A DNA stretch of 64,000 nucleotides from Chaetoderma sp. LZ-2023a (GCA_034401795.1 CM067359.1:141415278-141479277); one strand, 5' to 3'; positions 45,502-55,986 are shown, counted from the stretch's first letter. Notes: generated by a model from the sequence alone, not told the origin. Program-made: numbers and translations.

Positions 45502-48500
45502 CTGAAATTTTAAAAGAAAATAAAATACGATATTTAAAATGTGCTTTAAAGCACTTTAAGCACAACAGACCCGATACAACAAATTCCTGCGAATTTATAC
45601 CCTGCAATCCTCAAAGCTGTTCAAGAAAATTTCAATTTCCTCACAGAAAATGTTCATTTGCAGACGATTTGCAGACCAGTGGAAGACTATTTTTGAAAAT
45701 TTATCACTGGAATGGCAGGCTCAGTTAACGAGTCAGTCATTCCAGTGGTAAGTTTTAAAAAATAGTCTTCCATTGGTCTCTCAAGGCCATTGCAGTGTTA
45801 AACGGTTAATATTATACCCGGTTATTCATTGTTGAAATTAATATGACAGGAAATGGCTTTAATCAGATAATTTTCAAATATCCGTTATAGTATTGTTGCA
45901 CTGAAATTGAGCTACATGGATTTCAGGCATCGAGGGCTTAATATAAGAACAAAAATCAGGACAGAAATGTGGAAATGTGCATCATGTAAAAAACACCGTG
46001 AGATAAATCTAATCAGTCAATCAAAGATGTCATTCAATGTTCGTACATCCCCATTTCCATGTAAATGGGCAAATTTTGCAAAAATATGATCCCAAAGGAG
46101 GAAGTTTTACCATGCCACGCCCATCTCTAGCTAAGCTCCACCCATGCTGGGATCAATCGATCCCTGCACTCTCTAAATCTCAATTTCCAGTAAAATGTAC
46201 AGTTAAGCTGTTGAGTATTTTGAAACTAATTTGACTGGGCCCCGTTGCTGCCCATTGCCTAGGCAAATTAATTTCAAAATATTCAACAGCATGTTTATTA
46301 AATAGTAAAGACATACAATTCATACAACCTGACAGACTATTAAGCATTTAAGACTAAATCGAGTCATTAATGACATAATTAATTATGACATCAGCCTACA
46401 TGTGATGTACATGTAGTTGATTATGACGACATGATCTATCAATAAACTGGATCCCTCCATTAGTGATCCCTAATAGATGGATCTATTTCTAGCTCAGCTC
46501 TGCCCATGTGTTTCAGATCAATCAAACCATGAAATCTCACTATCTTAATATCAAGGTAGCTATACAGGTAAGCTGTTAATATCGTGATACATAATTTGAC
46601 TGGGTGTTGTTGCAACAATGTCCAATGAAACTAGAAAACATTGTTTGACTTAAATGGCCCCACAATCACTGAAAATACCTAAAGTCTCTAAGAGGTATGT
46701 AGCAATTTTATTCAAAGTCTTCATATTATTAAAAATAAAAAATAAATTAAAAATTAAAAACTAATAAAAAATACAACAAACAAAATTTGTGTTAGTTTTG
46801 CTAGAGGAAATGACATCATTTGTGTTAGTTTTGTTAGAGGAAATGCCATCATTTGTGTTAGTTTTGTTAGAGGAAATGACATCATTTGTGTTAGTTTTGC
46901 TAGAGGAAATGACATCATTTGTGTTAGTTTTGCTAGAGGAAATGACATCCTTTGTGTTAGTTTTGTTAGAGGAAATGACATCATTTGTGTTAGTTTTGTT
47001 AAAGGAAATGACATCATTTGTGTTAGTTTTCTTAGAGAAAATGACATCATTTGTGTTAGTTTTGTTAGAGGAAATGACATCATTTGTGTTAGTTTTGTTA
47101 GAGGAAATGACATCATTTGTGTTAGTTTTGTTAGAGGAAATGACATCATTTGTGTTAGTTCTGTTAGAGGAAATGACATCATGTGTGTTAGTTTTGCTAG
47201 AGGAAATGACATCATTTGTGTTAGTTTTGTTAGAGGAAATGACATCATTTGTGTTAGTTTTGTTAGAGGAAATGACATCATTTGTGTTAGTTTTGTTAGA
47301 GGAAATGACATCATTTGTGTTAGTTTTGTTCGAGGAAATGACATCATTTGTGTTAGTTTTGCTAGAGGAAATGACATCATTTGTGTTAGTTTTGTTAGAG
47401 GAAATGACATCATTTGTGTTAGTTTTGTTAGAGGAAATGACATCATTTGTGTTAGTTTTGCTCGAGGAAATGACATCATTTGTGTTAGTTTTGTTAGAGG
47501 AAATGACATCATTTGTGTTAGTTTTGTTAGAGGAAATGACATCATTTGTGTTAGTTTTGTTAGAGGAAATGACATCATTTGTGTTAGTTCTGTTAGAGGA
47601 AATGACATCATGTGTGTTAGTTTTGCTAGAGGAAATGACATCATTTGTGTTAGTTTTGTTAGAGAAAATGACATCATTTGTGTTAGTTTTGTTAGAGGAA
47701 ATGACATCATTTGTGTTAGTGTTGCTAGAGGAAATGACATCATTTGTGTTAGTTTTGTTAGAGAAAATGACATCATTTGTGTTAGTTTTGTTAGAGGAAA
47801 TGACATCATTTGTGTTAGTATTGTTAGAGAAAATGACATCATTTGTGTTAGTTTTGTTAGAGGAAATGACATCATTTGTGTTAGTTTCGTTAGAGGAAAT
47901 GACATCATTTGTGTTAGTATTGTTAGAGGAAATGACATCATTTGTGTTAGTTTTGTTTAGAGGAAATGCCATCATTTGTGTTAGTTTTGTTAGAGGAAAT
48001 GACATCATTTGTGTTAGTGTTGTTTAGAGGAAATGACATCATTTGTGTTAGTGTTGTTTAGAGGAAATGACATCATTTGTGTTAGTTTCGTTAGAGGAAA
48101 TGACATCATTTGTGTTAGTTTTGTTTAGAGGAAATGCCATCATTTGTGTTAGTTTTGTTAGAGGAAATGACATCATTTGTGTTAGTTTTGTTAGAGGAAA
48201 TGACATCATTTGTGTTAGTTTTGTTTAGAGGAAATGACATCATTTGTGTTAGTTTTGTTAGAGGAAATGATATCATTTGTGTTAGTTTTTTTAGAGGAAA
48301 TGAAATCATTCATTTTAGTTTTGTAAGAGAAAATGACATCATTTGTGTTAGTTTTGTGACAGGAAATGACATCATTTCTGTTCTTTCTGTCAGAAGGAAC
48401 AGAAAAATTAATACAAGTAATTACTACTTTAACGCTCAAATGTTTTTAAAATTAAAATTTCTCACAAAACTGTTCATTTGCAGACCAAAGGAGGATTATT

Positions 48501-51500
48501 TTGAAAATTAACCACAGGATTTTAACTGGCTAGATAACCGAGCTAGTCATTCCTGTTGTAAAACTTTAAAAAATAGTCTTCTCATAGCTGGCAAATCAAC
48601 ATTCAACAAGAAGCAAACATTTTGATTAGAGTTAAAATCTTACCCAGAACTCCTCCAATTCTGTTAAATGTCTGACATTTTCTATCACTTTTATGCGATT
48701 TCCAGCCACATCTAACGTTGTCAGCTTTATCTGAAAAATGGAATATAACTCTGAGCTGTACTGTACAACTAATACGAATCACAGTTTAATCAAGACATTT
48801 CAAATTCGATGCACGACACAATCCAACGTCCAAGGGAAAAACATTTTCGAAAGTTTACCAATGGAATCACTGGCTCAGTAATCTAGCCAATCATTCCATT
48901 GGTAAATTTTCAAATATAATCCCTTGGTCTACAAATGGACACATTTTCAATGCAAAACATTTAATTTTCTTGATCAAATTTGAGAGTTAAAGGGCTAAGG
49001 GTAGGGGGTACGATACATGTCCAAATTCAATCCTCAAAGTGTCTGGCTAACAGACTATACTTAATCGAGTCATCTAATCTGTCACAGTTTAGCAGTCCAA
49101 CAAGACCTTTACGCTCTACAGAAATTGTTCCATGATGTACAGCACAGCTCACAAGTAAGCTCAAATGTTTTCAAAATTAAAACAGAAACATGTTAGAAAT
49201 GTTCTGTTGGATATTTTGAACATAATGGCCGGAATTCAATAAGGAGGTTTAAACCCGGTTTAACCTAAACCTGGTAACAAATCACTAAGTAACTGCAAGG
49301 GTATTATATATATGGCGATAACACCCAAATTTTATAGTTGATACCCAAACCATAGACTCTTCAGGGTGTGGTCTAAATACTGCAGTATTGGCACATTTAA
49401 GAAGTGGCAGGGGCTCTTTGATGCCCTGCCCACGTGGAAGGAATGCCCATATTTTGGTATTTAGCCCACGCTCCTAGCTGGGGGGGGGGGGGGGGCGTGA
49501 CCTAGCTTACAGCCAATGAAATTGGGAGCTATCACTTTATCTATACAACCAAACTTGCAATTACTTTATGATTTGTTATGAGGTTTAGGCTAAACTGGGT
49601 TTTAAACCTTATTGCATTTCAACCAATTAGTTTAGGCAGCGATGACTATGTGTTAATCCAATCCAATTATGTTCAAAACATACATTTTTGTTTTGGAAAC
49701 ATTCTAAGTTATTTCTGAGCTGAACTGTAATGTGTAGTCCGTTAGTTAGTGTCTGAATACTAGACTTTGAGTACATAAAATTACATACATTTAGATTGAC
49801 AAGGCTTCCCAGGGCTTCACTATCCAATTAGATGCCACCCTTGATGATCGTCATCGTCATCATCATCCAATGCATACAACCAGCTGTCATGGTCAAATTT
49901 CATATTTTTACACAGGATAATATGAAATTCGGACAATTGAGGTGTGATTACAGCCTTTTTTCTAAAATATTATTTTAACTAATTATCTGTGTGTCACGCT
50001 TCTTCGATCTACTCCATCCAAAATTAGACACAAGCTTTCAATTGTATAATGAAAGCATGCTCGCATTGTACAGCAAATAAATAACTTAGAACATACTGTT
50101 GAATATTTTGAACATAATTGGATTTGGAAGACATTACAACAATGTCTTCCAATCACATTATGTTCAAAATATACAACAGAACACTTCCTACATCGTGTTC
50201 AAAAGTGTACTAGCTAACATGGTTCCGTTTTTGATCTTGAAAAATGTTACTTGTAGGTTATTTCAGGGCTGTAATGTAGCAAGTCGCACCCATGAGCTAT
50301 TTATTTTTTAATTGCAACTTACGACGCGCATAAATCAGTCTCTTAGTTTGTTTGTATGTCTGTCCATCAAGTGTTCAGATATTTCTCACAACGCTGCCTG
50401 TATTGTAACAATATCATGTCGCACTTGTTCATGTACTTACATTATGTTCAAGATTTTCTATTTTCTCTAAGCCATTGTGGCTGAGATAAAGTTCATCCAG
50501 GTTAGCCAAGCATTCCAATCCTTCAATCTTAAGCAGACGATTACTCTGAAACAGTAAATAACAAACTGATTTTAAGATCCTTGAAAACGTAAATTCTTTA
50601 CGACATAAAACTTATTCTGTTGAATAGTTTGAAATTAATTTGACTGGAAGCCGTTGCTGCCTAAGGCAGCAACGGCTTCCAGTCAAATTAATTTCAAAAT
50701 ATACAACAGTTTTCCTAATAATAACCATTCATATTAATAATAGCAAGAGCAATAAGAAATTGCAAGACCATAGCTCTCCCGGTTTTGTCACATCATAAAA
50801 GTTATTTGAACTCTCCAGAATTTATTATTCCATGACCAAAGTTGTGGAATTGTAGTGTATGGAGACACCATTTTGTGTGTTAAAATTTGAACAAAACCGG
50901 AGCAGTAGTTTCTGAGTTCCATACATCTAGAATTTGATTCATTCCAGATCCATTTTATCTGGTGTCACAGCCAAAATATGGAAATCCTCATTTATGGTCA
51001 GGCTCTATGTTGTGTTAATTAGTAGTCTTTAAGCCACAGCTCCTGACATACAAAGACACAGGCAGACAGACCACAATACAATATCCTATTCCCCGTAACA
51101 AGATGGCAGTGATTTTTGGATCGGAATCACAATTTTGAAAGGTGAATAATTGTGTCTCTCCATATTTTATGACAATTGTAGAACCCGCTACAATTGTGAA
51201 AATCAATAAACATACGCGTAACTATTTACTGGTCCAAACTGACATCTGTAATTTTGAGAAATGGTCATTTGCAAAGCAACACTTTTTTTTAATTTATCAC
51301 TGGAATGACAATAGCTGAGCTTAGTGTCAATTCAGTGTCAATCAAAACAAGAGCTCCGCAAACAGTGCATAATACCCCGCCATGATGACAAATCAATGAA
51401 TGAGAACTATCAGAAAATATTTATTTCTTCCCCAGACCGATCAGACCAGTCATCCTTATGAAGTGTCAAAGCGATCCGTTAAACAGTCAAGGAGGTATCG

Positions 51501-53634
51501 GTCGGAAACCAATTTTCATGGCCGCCCTGACTGGTAGCCATATTGGATTTCGGATTATCATAAATTTTGATACGTTTTTTCACCAGACATATTCCAACCA
51601 CGCTATGAAGTGATCTGATAAATGGTAACGGAGAAATCATCCAGAAACCAACTTTCAAGATGGCAGCCCGTGGCTGGTGGCCATCCTGAAGTTCGGATCA
51701 TCGTCAATTTCGATAGGTTTCCTCTCAAGACCTAGTCCAACCACCCTATGAAGTTTCAAAACGATCCGATAAACGGGAACAGAGTTATCATCCAGAAACC
51801 AATTTTCAAGATGGTGGCTGGTGGCCATCTTGAAATTCGGATCATTATAAATTTTGATAGGTTTCTTCTCCACACATAGTCTAACCACTCTATGAGGTTT
51901 CAAAGCGATCTGATAAATGGTAACAGAGTTATCACCCGGAAACCAATTTTCAGGATGGCCGCCGGTGGCTGGCGGCCATCTTAGATTTCGGATCATTGTT
52001 GATTTCGATAGGTTTCTTCCCCAGACCTACTCCAACCACCCCATGAAGTTTCAAAGCGATCCGATAAACGGTAACTGAGTTATCATCCGGAAAGCAATTT
52101 TCAAGATGGCCACCGGTGCCTGGCGGCCATCTTGGATTTCGGATCATCGTCAATTTTGAGAGGTTTCTTCCCCAGACCGAGTTCAACCACTCTATGACAG
52201 TTCAAAGCCATCAGATAAACGGTAATGGAGTTATCATCCGGGAACAAATTTTCAAGATGGCCACCGGTGGCTGGCGGCAATCTTGGATTTCGGATCATCA
52301 TCGATTCCGATACGTTTCTTTCCAAGACCTAGTCCAACTACTCTATGACAGTTCAAGGCCATCAGATAAACGGTAACGGAGTTATCATCCGGAGACAAAT
52401 TTTCAAGATGCCCGCCGGTGGCTGGCGGCCATCTTGGATTTCGGATCATCATCGATTTCTATAGGTTTCTTCCCAAGACATAGTCCAACCACCCTATGAA
52501 GTTTCAATGGGATCCGACAAACGGTAACCACTATGCCGCCTGCATGCCGCCTGCCCGCCAGGACGGATGGCGCCATTACATAATACCCTGTCAAAATTTT
52601 TGGCGTGGTATAAAAAATAATACAAATGAACTTAAGCAAAAATGTAGATTTTCCTGATCAATCATGACCATAAAATGGTTAAAAACATACCATTTGAAAT
52701 CAGGTGTTAAAATTATAGTCAACCCTTACCACTCTGACGTCAAACTGTTACATTTTCAAATTAAGTAAAAAATTACCTGGTGTTTATTTTTCAACAAATT
52801 TGTTGTAGACAGCAACATCTTCCACCAAAATTTTTGAAAAATGTACACTAGTATCTTTGCTATTGACACTGTAAAAAATGGAATATTGATATCCGTGTGC
52901 TAAGGGTTAACCATTTAGTCATCAACATTGTTAAAGAAACTTTAATTTTCTCATAAAAATGTGGTTTTGCGGACGAAGAGATCATATGTGAAAATTTATC
53001 ACTGAATTGATAGGCTCGGCTATCGAGCGTCATTCCAATGATAAATTTTTTAAAAATAGGCTTCTCTTGGCCTACAAAATACGGCAGCCCGGTTAATAAC
53101 CAGAACAAAAGTGCATGAACACATTCGACCAGTCCTCAAAGAGCTACACTGGCTGCCAGTGGAACAACGCATCGAATTTAAGGTCGCACTTTTCGTGTTC
53201 AAATGCCTACATGACTTAGCCCCACCGTATTTATCATCACTCATAACTAGACGAATAGCACCGAGAGCACTAAGATCGAGTGAACAGCTACTCTGCGTAG
53301 TACCCAATTCCAATCTTGTCATTGGAGAGCGTGCTTTCTCCATAGCTGGACCAAAACTTTGGAACGACCTTCCATCCAACATTCAAAACAGCAACAATGT
53401 TGAGGCTTTCAAAACTCTTCTAAAAACCCATTTGTTCCAAAAAGCACATTTCACTATTTTAAATTAGCTTTAACTTTTGTAAAGCGCCTTTGGGCAGTTA
53501 ATTCTGGAATTGGCGCTATATAAATGCATACATACATACATACATACATACATACAAAAGGACATTTCTCAAGTCCACCGAAGAAGTGATATTTGACCAC
53601 CTTGAGTGCTAAAGGGTTAAAATCTGTATCGACA

Positions 53635-53689
<55 letters not shown>

Positions 53690-55917
53690 ATTCAGCAGTA
53701 CCTGCGCACTGAGGCATTTCAGGTTAACCAGATTATCAAGTCCTTGTAATTTTGTGATCTTGTTCTTTCCAATATACAATTGTGTAATGTTTGTCAATGT
53801 ACCGATGTTCTCAATGACCTGCACAGAAAAGAACAGAACTGTTAGGTAAAGATCACAAATGAGAATTAGATCTCAATAAAAATGCCAAAAATAAGTTATC
53901 ATATTTTATGAACTAAAAAGAATTTCGGCTAAAATCATTAATCTTGACACCCAATAAAATTTGTGGCATGATGTCATCTCGTATATTGTCAACCACATAG
54001 ATTCAGATTATGCCACACATGTTTTCTGAAGAGATGAAATTGGCATCAAATACAGTTATGAGGCTAGACATCAGCGCAGATTCAAACTCTAGTTTTATCA
54101 AACGCTCACATTTTTCATGCATCTCATTAATATGAAGGCACATGACTGACCTACTGTTATCTATCAATGATCAACAGCGTAATATTATTCATGCAATGAT
54201 GGCATATCATAAGAATCATTCGCATTATGACATCACTCAAGGTAACTATACAGCTGAGGTGATGAATGCTCCTAGTCAAATTAGTTTCAAAATACCAAAC
54301 TGAATGTTTACTAAATTTTTAATTCACCAAAGACATACAATTCAGATAATTGTGTGTCAGACTTTTCCCCTTTCCTGACGGAGTTACATCATTTTGGTTG
54401 TGACATCGACTAACACGTGGCTATGAAATCAGATACCTGAGTGAAAGATGCGACCATTCTGTTAACTGTCTCAAAGTTTTTGGTTCACCTTATATGTAAT
54501 CTTGGTAATGACCCATTTTGTTTCACCATTCTTTCACTATTATCATACTTATTTCATGGCAAATGTTAAATTACATTGACCTTTCCATGTTTAGCTATGC
54601 CCCGCCCATCACTAGCTAAGCCCCACCCACACCTCGCCATGTTGGGATTGATCGATCCCCGAATGCCCTAGCTATCAATTTCCTGAAAACTATACAGGGA
54701 AGCTGTTAAATATTTTGTAACTATTTTGACTGGGTGCTGTTGCTGCCTATGGCAGCAACAGCACCCAGTCAAATTAGTTTCAAAATATTCAACAGAATAT
54801 TTATTAAATAGTAAAAGCAAACAATTTGTACAACAACGCATAACCTGTCTTAAAATATGCGTTCGTGATGTACTTATCGACGTCATTCATGACATCATTC
54901 ATTATGATGTCAGTTTACACATCACGCAGTTCATTATGATGTCATATGATGGGTGGGTACTCTGGAAAGGTGAATTAACCGGTCAAACTTGGTCAAGAAA
55001 TATATTTCCTTATTAAATGCCCATTTGCATTCCAAGAGACCTTTTTTGAAAATTTACCACTGGATTATCTGGCTCAATGGACCTTTCCAAGTTTATCCAT
55101 TCATCATATGACATCATAATCAACTACATGATGAGTAGGATGATGTCATAATGATGATGTCATGAATGATTCGAAATAGTCCGTCTTTAGCGCTTAATAG
55201 TCTGACACGTTGTACGAATTGTATGTCTTTACCATTTAATAAACATTATGTTGAATATTTTGAAACTTATTTGAGTGGACACTGTTGCTTCCATAAGCAC
55301 CCAGTCAAATTAGTTTCAAAATATTTAACAGCTTACCTGTATAATGTTCTGGAAATTGTCAGGGAGTTCAGGGATTGATAGTTCCCGACACGAGCGAGCT
55401 GTGGGTGGAGCTTAGCTAGTGATGGGCGGGGAATAGCTAAAACCGGAAAGGTTCATTATTGAACTACGCATTCCAGCATGTCCAGGGATAAAACGGTTTT
55501 CTCTTGGTCCACAAATGGACATTCCTCAAAGCCACAGCAGTGGTCAGTTTTGGTCAGCTTGACCATTATAGTTAAATTCTTAACCGTCTGACTGCCGAGT
55601 TTCTGCAGACAACATATTCCAGGGGTTATATCTCTGGACCTGCTAAATATTTTGAAAACAATTTGTTTTCAAAATATTCAGCAAGTATTTTTGCTCATTG
55701 AACTTATTTGTCTGGTGGCTTTTAGCAGCGAGACTATTAAGCACCTATACAGACCCTGATTCTATTTGAGCCGAGCTCGAGCATCTGGACTTCCACCATG
55801 TGATCGATATTCTCGATCACACTCAGTTTGTTGTTGACAAAAAATATCTTTTTAATCTTTACAAGCGTTTCAAGATTTTCAATCTTGGGAATCCGGTTGA
55901 ATGACAGGTCCAACTGC
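45304..55917 (-). CDS. PPP1R7: PPP1R7 (sds22-like PP1 regulatory subunit), 3' five exons
   Basis: Five minus-strand exons (55755-55917, 53702-53818, 50441-50545, 48644-48730, 45304-45501) join in one frame. All internal junctions are phase 0 with GT donors and AG acceptors. Together they encode about 222 residues of leucine-rich repeats of the SDS22 22-residue type (e.g. KLSVIENIDHM, KITKLQGLDNL, LSHNGLEKIENL, NRIKVIENVRHL), then the C-terminal cap NYRRKVHLALPWLKQIDATY. The order follows vertebrate PPP1R7 as I know it. In that family the protein binds the PP1 catalytic subunit and regulates it in nucleus and cytosol. The first ~120 residues are not in the window; the visible part starts mid-repeat in exon 55755-55917. 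Introns of about 1.7-3.2 kb hold mobile elements. An insertion of about 8 residues relative to human is in the last exon. Confidence 0.93.
45605..45812. mobile_element. Family A MITE in the last PPP1R7 intron
   Basis: Contains CATTTGCAGACGATTTGCAGACC (arm partly duplicated), TTATCACTGGAATGGC, GGCTCAGTTAACGAGTC and the right TIR-like CAGTGTTAAACGGTTAA. Confidence 0.6.
46095..46460 (+). mobile_element. Family C MITE in PPP1R7 intron
   Basis: GCCACGCCCATCTCTAGCTAAG, CTGGGATCAATCGATCCCTG, AAGCTGTTGAGTATTTTG, GACTGGGCCCCGTTGCTGCC (right half shortened), AATAGTAAAGACATACAATT, ATAAACTGGATCCCTCC, in family C order. Ends imprecise. Confidence 0.55.
46470..46640 (+). mobile_element. Family C MITE fragment in PPP1R7 intron
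   Basis: Contains GATGGATCTATTTCTAGCTC, GCTATACAGGTAAGCTGTTAA and AATTTGACTGGGTGTTGTTG; the second half is missing. Confidence 0.45.
46788..48365. repeat. 33-bp minisatellite, ~48 units
   Basis: Unit GTTAGTTTTGTTAGAGGAAA plus TGACATCATTTGT. Substitution variants (GCTAG, GAGAAA, TGTGTGTT) are scattered, and from about 47954 some units gain an extra T (TTTGTTTAGAGG, 34 bp). Because 33 is divisible by three, several frames on both strands stay open for hundreds of codons. The 34-bp units shift them. It sits inside the last PPP1R7 intron. No evidence of coding. Confidence 0.95.
48420..48636. mobile_element. Family A MITE abutting PPP1R7 penultimate exon
   Basis: TTTAACGCTCAAATG left, TTTGCAGACCAAAGG arm, GCTAGATAACCGAGCTAG centre, TTTTGATTAGAGTTAAAAT right. 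Its right end lies about 8 bp from the 5' splice site of the exon ending at 48644. Confidence 0.6.
48644..48730 (-). CDS. PPP1R7: PPP1R7 internal exon (29 codons)
   Basis: TTTTTCAG acceptor before 48730 and GTAAGATT donor after 48644. Encodes IKLTTLDVAGNRIKVIENV, RHLTELEEFW, one SDS22-type LRR. 87 bp, phase 0/0. Confidence 0.93.
48787..48995. mobile_element. Family A MITE, PPP1R7 intron
   Basis: Arms CGTCCAAGGGAAAA / CCCTTGGTCTACAAATGG, centre GGCTCAGTAATCTAGCC, right end GAGAGTTAAAGGGC. Moderately diverged. Confidence 0.55.
49237..49615. mobile_element. Terminal-inverted-repeat element (379 bp), PPP1R7 intron
   Basis: Left CAATAAGGAGGTTTAAACCC and right TTTTAAACCTTATTG are inverse. The similarity extends inward over about 60 bp (CCTAAACCTGGTAACAAATC versus GATTTGTTATGAGGTTTAGG). 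The centre includes a 16-base G run (49480-49495). A MITE of a fifth type, no ORF. Confidence 0.65.
49616..50097. other. Intronic sequence, nothing recognised
   Basis: Part of the PPP1R7 intron 48731-50440. A CATCGTCATCATC microrepeat is near 49850. No coding exon found. Confidence 0.4.
50098..50179. repeat. Standalone palindromic hairpin
   Basis: CTGTTGAATATTTTGAACAT ... GTTCAAAATATACAACAG, with centre GGAAGACATTACAACAATGTCTTCC folding perfectly. About 82 bp; lies in the PPP1R7 intron. Confidence 0.75.
50441..50545 (-). CDS. PPP1R7: PPP1R7 internal exon (35 codons)
   Basis: CTGTTTCAG acceptor and GTAAGTACAT donor. Encodes SNRLLKIEGLECLANLDEL, YLSHNGLEKIENLEHN, one and a half LRRs in the PPP1R7 order. 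105 bp, phase 0/0. Confidence 0.94.
50617..50709. repeat. Standalone palindromic hairpin, near perfect
   Basis: 93 bp. CTGTTGAATAGTTTGAAATT and AATTTCAAAATATACAACAG at the ends, GGAAGCCGTTGCTGCC / GGCAGCAACGGCTTCC in the middle with a 3-base loop. Located 72 bp upstream of the PPP1R7 exon acceptor, inside the intron. Confidence 0.85.
50710..51339. other. Intronic sequence with MITE fragment
   Basis: 51236-51330 holds a family A fragment (GAGAAATGGTCATTTGCAAAGC, TTTATCACTGGAATGAC). The rest is unrecognised. No exon. Confidence 0.4.
51340..52620. repeat. ~148-bp tandem repeat, 7-8 units, PPP1R7 intron
   Basis: Phrase GAGTTATCATCCGGAAACC-like recurs at about 51488, 51627, 51777, 51919, 52071, 52225 and 52374. 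Each unit then carries TTTTCAAGATGGCC, GGTGGCTGGCGGCCATCTTG, TTTCGGATCATC, GATAGGTTTCTTCCC, CTATGAAGTTTCAAAGCGATC. It is flanked by ACATAATACCC-like text at both ends (51370, 52578). Short frames in it are repeat-derived. Confidence 0.85.
52719..52910. mobile_element. TTAA-type MITE (family B), second copy
   Basis: Starts CAACCCTTACCACTC, ends GTGCTAAGGGTTAA at 52910. Internal phrases (CATCTTCCACCAAAAT, AAAAATGTACACTAGTAT, GCTATTGACACTGTAAAAAA) match 3389-3542. Confidence 0.6.
52907..53622. mobile_element. Family A MITE interrupted by a LINE insertion
   Basis: Left half 52907-53079 (TTAACCATTTAGTC ... CTTCTCTTGGCCTACAAAA), right half 53553-53622 (AAAAGGACATTTCTC ... GAGTGCTAAAGGGTTAA). Joined across the insert, the two halves give the normal family structure. 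Its left TTAA is shared with the family B element that ends at 52910. Confidence 0.75.
53080..53552 (+). mobile_element. 5'-truncated L2-like LINE inserted in a MITE
   Basis: Open frame 53111-53467 encodes HEHIRPVLKELHWLPVEQRI, FKVALFVFKCLHDLAPPYLS, FSIAGPKLWNDLPSNIQNS, FKTLLKTHLFQKA, the typical L2-like LINE C-terminus. It is followed by a 3' region ending GGCGCTATATAAATGC and an (ATAC)n tail. Flanked by TACAAAA on both sides (53073-53079 and 53553-53559), a likely target-site duplication. The short uninterrupted frame suggests a fairly recent insertion; most of the element is missing. Confidence 0.85.
53633..53689. repeat. (TAT)n microsatellite at the PPP1R7 donor
   Basis: About 57 bp of ATT/TAT triplets. 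It begins 11 bp beyond the 5' splice site of the exon ending at 53702, so on the transcript it is an AAT-type run just inside the intron. Confidence 0.9.
53702..53818 (-). CDS. PPP1R7: PPP1R7 internal exon (39 codons)
   Basis: TTTTCTGTGCAG acceptor, CAG/GTACTG donor. Encodes VIENIGTLTNITQLYIGKNK, ITKLQGLDNLVNLKCLSAQ, two LRR halves in family order. 117 bp, phase 0/0. Confidence 0.94.
53819..54239. other. Intronic sequence, nothing recognised
   Basis: No exon or repeat family identified. Confidence 0.35.
54240..54440. mobile_element. Family C MITE fragment, PPP1R7 intron
   Basis: CTCCTAGTCAAATTAGTTTC, CAAAGACATACAATTCAG, GTGTGTCAGAC, AACACGTGG: the second half of family C. Confidence 0.45.
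54577..54973 (+). mobile_element. Family C MITE, well preserved (397 bp)
   Basis: Left TTGACCTTTCCATGTTTAGC, right TGGAAAGGTGAA (inverse of the terminus). Contains GCCCATCACTAGCTAAGCCC, GGGATTGATCGATCCCC, CCTGAAAACTATACAGGG, the hairpin core GGGTGCTGTTGCTGCC / GGCAGCAACAGCACCC, AATAGTAAAAGCAAACAAT and TGATGTCATATGATGGG. Confidence 0.7.
54974..55578. mobile_element. Family A MITE interrupted by a family C MITE
   Basis: Left half from TTAACCGGTCAAACTTGG to GGATTATCTGGCTCAATGG, right half from TTATTGAACTACGCATTCCAG to TTGACCATTATAGTTAA. The family C element at 55079-55457 lies exactly at the central palindrome between the halves. Confidence 0.7.
55079..55457 (-). mobile_element. Family C MITE nested in family A
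   Basis: Ends GGACCTTTCCAAGTTTATCC and ACCGGAAAGGTTCA are inverse. Interior in reverse family C order: CATATGACATCATAATC, GTACGAATTGTATGTCTTTAC, the hairpin core with one arm shortened (GGACACTGTTGCTTCC / GCACCCAGTC), CTGGAAATTGTCAGGG, GTGGGTGGAGCTTAGC. Confidence 0.75.
55640..55685. repeat. Minimal palindromic hairpin
   Basis: TGCTAAATATTTTGAAAACA / TGTTTTCAAAATATTCAGCA flank an ATT loop: only the outer arms of the larger hairpin family, with no GC-rich centre. Confidence 0.75.
55755..55917 (-). CDS. PPP1R7: PPP1R7 internal exon, most upstream one visible
   Basis: Acceptor GTGTTTCAG before 55917. The first base completes a split codon, so the upstream exon ends in phase 2. Encodes QLDLSFNRIPKIENLETLVK, IKKIFFVNNKLSVIENIDHM, VEVQMLELGSNRIR, then donor GTCTGTATAGG. 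163 bp. The preceding exon is not found between 55918 and 64000. Confidence 0.93.
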
Positions 55918-55986
55918 CTGAAACACAATAAATACACATGTCATATGCATGTTAGAAATGGGTGGAATATTTTGGGGAAAGAGATA

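Noticed and set aside
46754..48511. Five frames of 125-415 codons over the 33-bp minisatellite
   Set aside because: Monotonous 11-residue repeats on both strands, explained by a unit length divisible by three.
51655..52639. Overlapping minus-strand frames with repeated RNPRWPPATGGHLEN
   Set aside because: Generated by the 148-bp tandem repeat; each frame breaks after one or two units.
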